9,445 bases of DNA, taken from NCBI GenBank assembly GCA_018813085.1, contig JAHJCI010000039.1, forward strand, positions 1 to 9,445, in the 5' to 3' direction. This document shows positions 7,201 through 9,445 of the stretch, one piece after another. The notes under the pieces were generated by a model that saw only the letters and a list, made by a program, of their open reading frames with translations, was not told the origin of the DNA and searched no databases. A program made the translations under genes and the position numbers. The DNA is from Candidatus Omnitrophota bacterium (GTDB taxonomy: Bacteria > Omnitrophota > Gorgyraeia > Gygaellales > JAHJCI01). Each line of letters begins with the position of its first letter. Position 1 is the stretch's first letter.

Positions 7201-9445
7201 TATAGTCATGTTCTCAATTCTAGGATTGTTTTTGTTTAAGAAAAGCAATTCTGGCTCAGGGGCTGCAGATAAGGATTCCCAATCGAAAGTAAAACAGATA
7301 CGGGTCCTCTGGAAGAAATTTAAAAAAATTCTCAAGATAATAATTATCATTCCGTTTGGTTTATTTACACTTGGTTCAGACTCTAGTAAGGACGGGCCAG
7401 AGGAAAGAGAGGGGTTTTTATCCCTTCAAGAAGCCTTGGATTATGTATTTATAATTCTTAACTCAGTTAAACCCTTGGCGGCAGTAGAATATCTGGATGG
7501 CCCGAAGAAGAATTCCCAGGAAGGTAGGGTGAATGTTACATTTGCAAGAGAAACTACAGTTGATAAAGAAATTAAAAGAAATGTATATAAGCCAACGAAT
7601 ATTACAGAGACTATAGAAATAAAGGCCTTACTTTTAGAAGATAGAATATCATTAGGATTTAGTTCCACCGGCGGCGCCAAATCTGGCATATCAGTCAGGC
7701 TCAATCAGCCTTCAGAAGAAGCAAAGGCTATGATTAATGAGATACTGCAGGAATATTTAAGAGATATTGGCGCGATTTATCTGGGGGACGTTCCCCCAGG
7801 GGACACCCCGCATAATCCAGGGTTAGGCCCCGGCACATACGCCGACATAGAATATCCGCGGCATGAGATATTATCGGATCCTCAAGGTGCCTCAACGAGT
7901 ATGAATGAATGGAATCAGATAACCTGGAGAGAAAATAAACCAGGTAATGTTAAGGTGGCACTGCGCGCGGTAAAGAAATATTTTGGCAATGGGCAATGGT
8001 TCAGTTTAAAGGATTATCTTGCGAAGATAGATTTAGAATTTAATTATCGCATGAAGAATGGCCATGCCGTGAATAGCGCTAGGGCGAGAATAAGCCTTCA
8101 GGAGTTAGTTCAATATGGATTCCTTGAGTCAAAAAAGGAAGGCAAGTATTATAAATATCGTTACGCTGAAAACAGGAGGGCATGGCACAATGTAAATGTG
8201 CAAGGATCGTCAGATGAATTTAAACGGGATATAGGTGTTAATAAAGATTCTTCGCAGCCTCGCATAATCAGAGGCAGCATCAATGGCAAAGAAGTCAACT
8301 ATACGGATAGAGTTTCAGGCGAGCCTTTTAATCTAAGGCCAGCAAGAGGGTTATTAGGGGATGAAATTAGTTCAGATGAGGCAAAAGCAAAACAAGACGC
8401 AATACGGGATTTTAATAATACAGTAAGCGCAGGGCAAGAAGGCGAGCAAGAATCAGAATCCCAAATAAAAGAAGATGAAGGTAAGGGTATCGAGTTATCA
8501 GTTTCCTTGCGCGAAAAAAGAAGCAGGGTTTCTCTGGCGGATGAAGAGGTGTTTATATTGATTTCCCGCGCTGAGACCGTTGAAGAGTTAGCAAGGGAAA
8601 CGGGAATTATGCCCAGTAGAGTCCCGGCTTACATTACCAGCATTATTACTAAATTTGGTATTTTTGGTATTAAGATTAATACTCTTGGTGGGGCAAGAAT
8701 GGAATTTTTTGAGCTTAGGAAACAAGAGCTTCTGCAAGCAGGATACTTATTCACGTCAAATGAAGAGAGGATTCTTGAAACAGTTACAGTCAATCCCGGA
8801 TTAATGCAAAAAGAACTCGCAGGTAGATTAGATCTTTCCAAGGCTACGATTAGCAGGAAGATAGGCAGTTTGAAACAGCTGTATTTACTCGTAGAACTGA
8901 ATATGGGATTGGAAAACAGGGTATATTTGGCCGGACAAGCCCCAAAAATTGCCTTAACAGAAATTCAGCGAAAAATTTTGGATGCGATTCAAGATGAGCC
9001 CGGCCTGCTTCAAAGAGAACTTGCCAAAAGGTTAACTATTCACGTGAATACGCTTAGAAGAACAATAGCCGTATTAGAGAAACTCGGCTTAGTCGTCAGG
9101 GTAAATACAGGCAGAGAGTTTAGAATCTATCCGGCACAACAGGTCCCTAAGGTTGTCTTGACGCAAGTTCAGGAAAAAATCCTGAATGCCGCAGGAAAGA
9201 ATCCCGGCCTATACCAAAGAAACCTTGCCGGCATGACCAAACTTAATGAGGCTACGATTAGCTATAATGCCGCGAAGTTAAAGCGATTAGGCCTTGTTAA
9301 AATAGCGCATGAAGGCAATAGAAGAAGAATTTATCGACGGGGGCTTTATGGTGCCGGAGCCCGCGAGAGGGTAGCTCGTCGCACAGGTCAAATTGATTAT
9401 CTCCTTGAGGCCCATAAGAGCGCCCAGAGGGCAGGGCTGGCAGAA
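2..9445 (+). CDS. Giant multidomain protein, internal fragment (both ends outside window)
   Basis: A single open frame of 3148 codons fills the window without any stop, and coding character (recognisable domains, conserved motifs, amphipathic helices) persists in this frame from end to end. No start can be chosen because the frame is already open at base 2, and no terminator codon is reached by base 9445. Domains seen in order are: an unknown N-terminal region, a methyltransferase-like domain, three HTH-like units, a linker, a helical segment, a boundary repeat, a TraB/Tiki-like domain with two membrane helices, a SpoT-type HD hydrolase, a P-loop kinase-like domain, a DedA/VTT-like membrane domain, a winged helix, four tandem winged helices and a second boundary repeat. 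Such fusions of normally separate cytosolic and membrane proteins are known mainly from giant ORFs of candidate phyla such as Omnitrophota. The substrates and overall role are unknown. An assembly artefact is unlikely, since several independent frameshift-free fusions would be needed. Confidence 0.95.
1283..1564 (+). other. Helical lead-in to the methyltransferase-like domain
   Basis: Residues 428-521 are predicted mainly helical by eye (LLDIFEAVDDFDEQMKIYHS, then LSRLANLIHIPELMNFYF, then WAAILLQSLMIHEDS). They end in a serine/asparagine-rich turn (GSPKNGNSIARTSFSS) just before the Rossmann-like core. The segment could be an N-terminal cap of the methyltransferase or an independent spacer. 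No catalytic motif is visible. Confidence 0.4.
1565..2296 (+). other. Class I SAM-dependent methyltransferase-like domain
   Basis: Residues 522-765 follow the Rossmann methyltransferase order. A leading helix (RLAKIRAYILDLIMNN) is followed by motif I, TVLDCCASDCSATLDVAK, where D546 ends strand beta1. Next is strand beta2, VKIIAMDIN, with the acidic D575 expected to bind the SAM ribose hydroxyls. Then comes a motif III-like EFRQGNFFEL (residues 673-681). The motif IV-like strand is VDIAIAGNTLGECWQYYD from residue 690. Strand beta5 is LKEKGKLIVGNN. Two things are odd. Motif I has CCASDCS where GxGxG is usual. About 100 residues, rather than the usual 20-25, separate D575 from the next motif, so a subdomain is inserted (about residues 580-670, with a beta-rich start and a basic helix). 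The substrate is not predictable. A degenerate, non-catalytic Rossmann domain is possible. Confidence 0.6.
2297..2449 (+). other. Polar linker after the methyltransferase-like domain
   Basis: About 51 residues rich in D, S, N, P and R (AHAQPDTLNDPFSSFGDRPN, then RMRRYDSHSAKSNDMAQ) have no hydrophobic core pattern. This is most likely a flexible linker between the methyltransferase-like domain and the following HTH units. Confidence 0.45.
2450..2968 (+). other. Three consecutive helix-turn-helix-like units
   Basis: Residues 817-989 contain three segments with the HTH pattern of a helix, a turn and a recognition helix. Unit 1 (2450-2578) has SLTELAGKLGIPKSTLSPYL. Unit 2 (2630-2779) has EQEGGKASITTIAQRLKKNR followed by KVVSSVVKQM. 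Unit 3 (2804-2968) has QAMKELGNEASVKQITDRSG followed by LPDSTVSDHLKKIKQ. Units 1 and 3 look like ordinary ArsR/MarR-type winged-helix cores; unit 2 is weaker. The units are basic overall, which fits nucleic-acid binding. However, winged helices in giant proteins can also serve as protein-interaction modules, so DNA binding is inference. They resemble, but do not align tightly with, the four winged-helix units near the end of the window. Confidence 0.6.
2969..3310 (+). other. Low-complexity polar linker rich in K, Q, T and P
   Basis: About 114 residues (positions 990-1103) lack hydrophobic periodicity and are dominated by K, Q, N, T, P and E, for example SRNKQQPQNVREKKAGAKTE and DEPAGAKDKQQSVETKP. 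It reads as an intrinsically disordered tether between the HTH units and the next helical module. A short beta-like stretch (RQITIVIHQDTKV) sits in its middle. The frame is uninterrupted here. Confidence 0.6.
3311..3670 (+). other. Helical segment of unknown family
   Basis: Residues 1104-1223 form a run of predicted amphipathic helices: QLFRQYPGQIIEEAQRNG, then ALEFIKMLNGVRKGLIQRG, then ALATLLARHYKDLENAVKG, then VEVAVEAFLKDRDPAQVEFL, ending in RLFNDFSDRRPDMLKQFLEF. I recognise no family or catalytic motif. It stops directly before the GC-rich REP-like element and the boundary repeat, so it is probably the last folded piece of the upstream module set. Confidence 0.45.
3677..3706. repeat. REP-like GC-rich element, copy 1, translated in frame
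   Basis: A 30-base element containing GGGGGACGTTCC and then GGGGACACCC stands out against the AT-rich background. It matches bases 7781-7810 at 27 of 30 positions. It is read in the same phase both times, giving LGDVPQGDTR here and LGDVPPGDTP there. Blocks of the GGGGAC...GGGGACACCC type are familiar as dispersed REP-like repeats near RAYT (Y1 family) transposase genes in many bacteria. No transposase gene is in this window. The hairpin is imperfect in this copy. Confidence 0.7.
3719..3928 (+). repeat. Module-boundary repeat, copy 1 (FDRDS - RGLFG - ARERV...RAGL - FDRDS - RGLFG)
   Basis: The core is a 27-residue block at 3785-3865, beginning ARERV, then RRTG, IDYLLEA, SA and ending RAGL. It matches the block at 9359-9439 in 22 of 27 residues; the differences are S/A, E/Q, Y/H, E/K and E/Q. 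It is preceded by LFGNG here and LYGAG there. Short motifs flank it: FDRDS at 3719 and again at 3878 (53 residues apart), and RGLFG at 3764 and again at 3914. The block is probably a single amphipathic, highly charged helix with a basic start. It sits between a soluble module set and the TraB-like module. Its role (linker, docking helix or processing site) is unknown. Confidence 0.8.
4001..4760 (+). other. TraB/PrgY/Tiki-like domain with two membrane helices
   Basis: Residues 1334-1586 carry, in order, the marks of the TraB/PrgY/GumN/Tiki superfamily. An early strand VGVNHI (G1349, H1352) is in the place of the first GxxH motif. VIIHEGTM follows, with E1374 as the likely conserved glutamate. 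FRNLIHAAKL (R1508, N1509) matches the RN helix. TIVVGAAHVQGIKEYL (G1535, H1538) matches the second GxxH motif. These histidines and the glutamate are the proposed metal or active-site residues in Tiki-type proteases. Between E1374 and R1508 lie two hydrophobic helices (about bases 4346-4477, IANIMLFASIMTYVLNF and FLFYLCIATIFSIFFL), an unusual place for membrane anchors. Family members act in pheromone shutdown (PrgY) or Wnt cleavage (Tiki); the substrate here is unknown. The domain starts soon after the boundary repeat. Confidence 0.6.
4761..4999 (+). other. Linker between TraB-like and HD domains
   Basis: About 80 residues (SADENNENIAQIIGTIADL, then ELLAKQIRNRLPRHSLAARL, then EEDLEPSFVEEIFNELLAEL) form amphipathic helices with an acidic end. 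No catalytic motif is visible. It may be the C-terminal cap of the TraB-like domain or a lead-in to the hydrolase. Confidence 0.4.
5006..5410 (+). other. RelA/SpoT/MESH1-type HD domain, probable (p)ppGpp hydrolase
   Basis: Residues 1669-1803 match the alarmone hydrolase domain closely. AKQAHKGQIRKD gives metal ligand H1684. TPYISHPLIAT contains the conserved HP (H1699). AAVFLHDVVEET is the HD motif (H1725, D1726) with the following acidic pair. EREFGPDIARKVAFLTK is the family's FG...v..lTK segment. LAKVADRLANIRDLKGL supplies the last metal ligand, D1789. In this family the Mn-dependent site removes the 3'-pyrophosphate from (p)ppGpp. The length (about 135 residues) suits a hydrolase-only, MESH1-like unit. 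No synthetase or TGS domain follows, so it is not a full RelA/SpoT. The usual HDxxED motif is HDVVEET here, a conservative D-to-E change at residue 1730 that could alter activity. Family identity is sure; activity inside this giant chain is inferred. Confidence 0.92.
5411..5950 (+). other. Helical region between the hydrolase and P-loop domains
   Basis: Residues 1804-1983 are mostly helical and leucine-rich: ELERLQYLSKTCDSFIPFVL, then IKIKVLRELLNFPEMREWL, then LKQRLDILFLLGFANI, then LEDLEYRLKNSAREDIL. There is a possible coiled coil at KEEVRDKAGEILNELNKI. The first part may complete the hydrolase fold, as the helices after ADR do in RelA/SpoT proteins. The rest has no motif I recognise. In the place where a (p)ppGpp synthetase would lie there is no matching RelA/SpoT synthetase sequence. 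Confidence 0.45.
5954..6437 (+). other. P-loop nucleotide/small-molecule kinase-like domain
   Basis: Residues 1985-2145 open with a strand and a textbook Walker A, IVILFTGQKKTGKTTLCRLF (G1992, K1998, T1999, T2000). A short GIDKDAMN follows, where kinases of the adenylylsulfate-kinase/zeta-toxin/AAA_18 type carry substrate-binding acids. The Walker B-like strand is RFIFIEGLNG. A later strand, MAVKVEASTEVRIERIKPKD, resembles the v.a....rl.Ri..RD segment of the lid region in nucleotide kinases. The domain closes with a beta strand, AFRINND, and a final helix. The size (about 160 residues) suits a small kinase. The substrate is not visible. It lies next to an alarmone hydrolase, but I see no sequence evidence that the two share a pathway. 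Confidence 0.75.
6440..6600 (+). other. Short HTH-like unit and basic linker before the membrane domain
   Basis: Residues 2147-2200 contain DSYVQIAEKKKLSVGMVKFL followed by IRKNRGLWDRIKRHSPFL, a helix-turn-helix-like pair with a very basic second helix. A glycine/arginine-rich tail follows (GNPGGKTRDRRKE). The positive charge just before the first membrane helix would favour a cytoplasmic location under the positive-inside rule. Assignment as an HTH is tentative. Confidence 0.4.
6662..7246 (+). other. DedA/VTT-like (SNARE-associated) polytopic membrane domain
   Basis: Residues 2221-2415 are strongly hydrophobic and follow the VTT/DedA (YqaA-like) layout. A first helix (ITFISVFAISVLVIFL) is followed by GVIGYFGAFLIAMFDN and FIPIGIIAITSLAANF, the re-entrant-type segment. 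The glycine-rich helix GLSAGLGATFGLITSYILGR ends in the family's Y.lGR signature. A loop with basic residues (HKTITGWMHKRW) leads to ILANFLPLPLVGFTGIAAGI, matching the F.P.p....aG half of the domain. Then come SGLGNIPKHILYFMYG and a last helix ending FSILGLFLFKK. DedA/VTT proteins are linked to lipid scrambling or undecaprenyl-phosphate flipping at the inner membrane. The acidic residue often found in the first re-entrant loop is D here (MFDN) or missing. Function in this fusion is inferred. Confidence 0.65.
7247..7780 (+). other. Unrecognised soluble region after the membrane domain
   Basis: Residues 2416-2593 begin with a short polar loop and a basic stretch (VKQIRVLWKKFKKILK). This runs into a hydrophobic patch, IIIIIPFGLFTLG (about 7338-7376), which might be a further membrane segment. 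The rest is alpha/beta: LQEALDYVFIILNSV, then RVNVTFARETTVDKE, a beta-rich ITETIEIKALLLEDRISLGF, a glycine turn STGGAKSG and a final helix AKAMINEILQEYLRDI. I recognise no family. The region ends directly at the second REP-like element, as the helical segment before 3677 ends at the first. Confidence 0.4.
7781..7810. repeat. REP-like GC-rich element, copy 2, with a perfect 6-bp hairpin
   Basis: This copy matches bases 3677-3706 at 27 of 30 positions. It contains GGGGGA (7783-7788), the loop CGT, then TCCCCC (7792-7797), a perfect inverted repeat with a 3-base loop, followed by GGGGACACCCC. Translated in frame it reads LGDVPPGDTP and is followed by a proline/glycine-rich turn (HNPGLGPGTY), so the protein could accept it as a loop. 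The base composition is clearly unlike its surroundings. Confidence 0.72.
7901..8173 (+). other. Winged-helix-like domain
   Basis: Residues 2634-2724 have a winged-helix order. An entry helix VKVALRAVKKYFG is followed by a turn and helix (WFSLKDYLAKIDLEFNYRM). A second helix with a recognition-like pattern (SARARISLQELVQYGFLESK) then runs into a basic beta hairpin, GKYYKYRYAEN, that would form the wing. This is a plausible DNA-binding or protein-binding module; no family can be named. It lies between the REP-like element and the polar linker. Confidence 0.45.
8174..8530 (+). other. Polar and acidic linker with an RGLLG motif
   Basis: Residues 2725-2843 are hydrophilic, with few hydrophobic positions. 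The first half is basic and glycine/serine-rich (RIIRGSINGKEVNYTDRVSG). It contains RGLLG at 8345, similar to the RGLFG motifs near the first boundary repeat. The second half is acidic (EGEQESESQIKEDEGKG), then turns basic (SLREKRSR) before the tandem winged helices. It is probably disordered. Confidence 0.55.
8531..9346 (+). repeat. Four tandem winged-helix units, last three on a 68-residue period
   Basis: Residues 2844-3115 form four MarR/IclR-like winged helices: unit 1 at 8531-8743, unit 2 at 8744-8938, unit 3 at 8939-9142 and unit 4 at 9143-9346. The marker [NE]PGLxQ falls at 8792, 8996 and 9200, exactly 204 bases (68 codons) apart. Each unit has the same order: (L/N)xxQxxIL, [NE]PGL(M/L/Y)Q, a helix like KELAGRL, a recognition helix like ATISRKI or NTLRRTI, LKxLxLVxx, and a wing ending in RxY(P/L/R). 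Unit 1 is diverged (AETVEELARETGI, SRVPAYI) and offset by 75 residues. The DNA of the units differs considerably, so the duplications are old. Tandem winged helices usually bind DNA; the target is unknown. Unit 4 runs into the second boundary repeat. Confidence 0.78.
9335..9439 (+). repeat. Module-boundary repeat, copy 2 (RRGLYG - ARERV...RAGL)
   Basis: RRGLYGAG at 9335-9358 is followed by the 27-residue block (9359-9439) starting ARERV and ending RAGL. It shares 22 of 27 residues with the block at 3785-3865. The two copies begin 5574 bases (1858 codons) apart. As in copy 1, an RGL-aromatic-G motif comes just before the block. Sequence after the block leaves the window within two codons, so I cannot tell whether another FDRDS/RGLFG pair and a new module follow. 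Confidence 0.8.

Noticed and set aside
6436..7350. Several minus-strand open frames opposite the membrane region
   Set aside because: Hydrophobic coding sequence often leaves open antisense frames. The + strand shows a coherent VTT/DedA pattern and the minus-strand products show none.
7783..7809. GC-rich hairpin GGGGGA-CGT-TCCCCC as a rho-independent terminator
   Set aside because: The stem is only 6 bp, there is no following T-run, and the giant frame continues through it. It fits a REP-like repeat better.
2..9445. Tandem repeats suggesting a giant adhesin, RTX toxin or NRPS/PKS
   Set aside because: There are no RTX nonapeptides, Ig-like or cadherin repeats, and no condensation, adenylation or ketosynthase motifs. 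The chain is made of different single domains with few repeats.

Overview
The whole window lies inside one gene. Reading the + strand in the frame that starts at base 2, I find no TAA, TAG or TGA from the first codon to the last (bases 2-9445, 3148 codons). Neither the start nor the stop codon is in the window, so this is an internal fragment of a giant protein of well over 3148 residues (more than about 350 kDa). There is no intergenic space, and I saw no promoter, terminator, tRNA, rRNA, CRISPR array or transposase gene. Residue numbers below count from the codon at base 2.

Organism: an uncultured bacterium using the standard code (no in-frame TGA), moderately AT-rich, with arginine written mostly as AGA/AGG. 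Giant multi-domain ORFs of this kind are known from Candidatus Omnitrophota and a few related candidate phyla. That assignment is inference from style, not a diagnostic marker.

Layout, N to C. (1) Bases 2-1270: unrecognised region with faint kinase-fold-like motifs. (2) 1283-1564: helical lead-in. (3) 1565-2296: class I SAM-methyltransferase-like domain with an odd glycine-less motif I and a ~100-residue insert. (4) 2450-2968: three helix-turn-helix-like units. (5) 2969-3310: polar linker. (6) 3311-3670: helical segment. (7) 3677-3928: module boundary made of a GC-rich REP-like element, paired FDRDS and RGLFG motifs and a 27-residue block (ARERV...RAGL). (8) 4001-4760: TraB/PrgY/Tiki-like domain with two membrane helices. 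(9) 5006-5410: a clear RelA/SpoT/MESH1-type HD (p)ppGpp hydrolase domain. (10) 5411-5950: helical region. (11) 5954-6437: P-loop kinase-like domain. (12) 6440-6600: small HTH and basic linker. (13) 6662-7246: DedA/VTT-type membrane domain. (14) 7247-7780: unrecognised soluble region. (15) 7781-7810: second REP-like element. (16) 7901-8173: winged-helix-like domain. (17) 8174-8530: polar linker. (18) 8531-9346: four winged-helix units, the last three on an exact 68-residue period. (19) 9335-9439: second copy of the ARERV...RAGL block, at the window's end.

How it may work (inference): the chain joins parts normally made as separate proteins: alarmone hydrolysis, a nucleotide-kinase-like P-loop, a methyltransferase, two membrane modules and many DNA-binding-type folds. 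The 27-residue block recurs 1858 codons apart and brackets one complete set of modules. It may mark module borders, either as a processing or docking site in a polyprotein-like product or as a scar of module duplication and shuffling.
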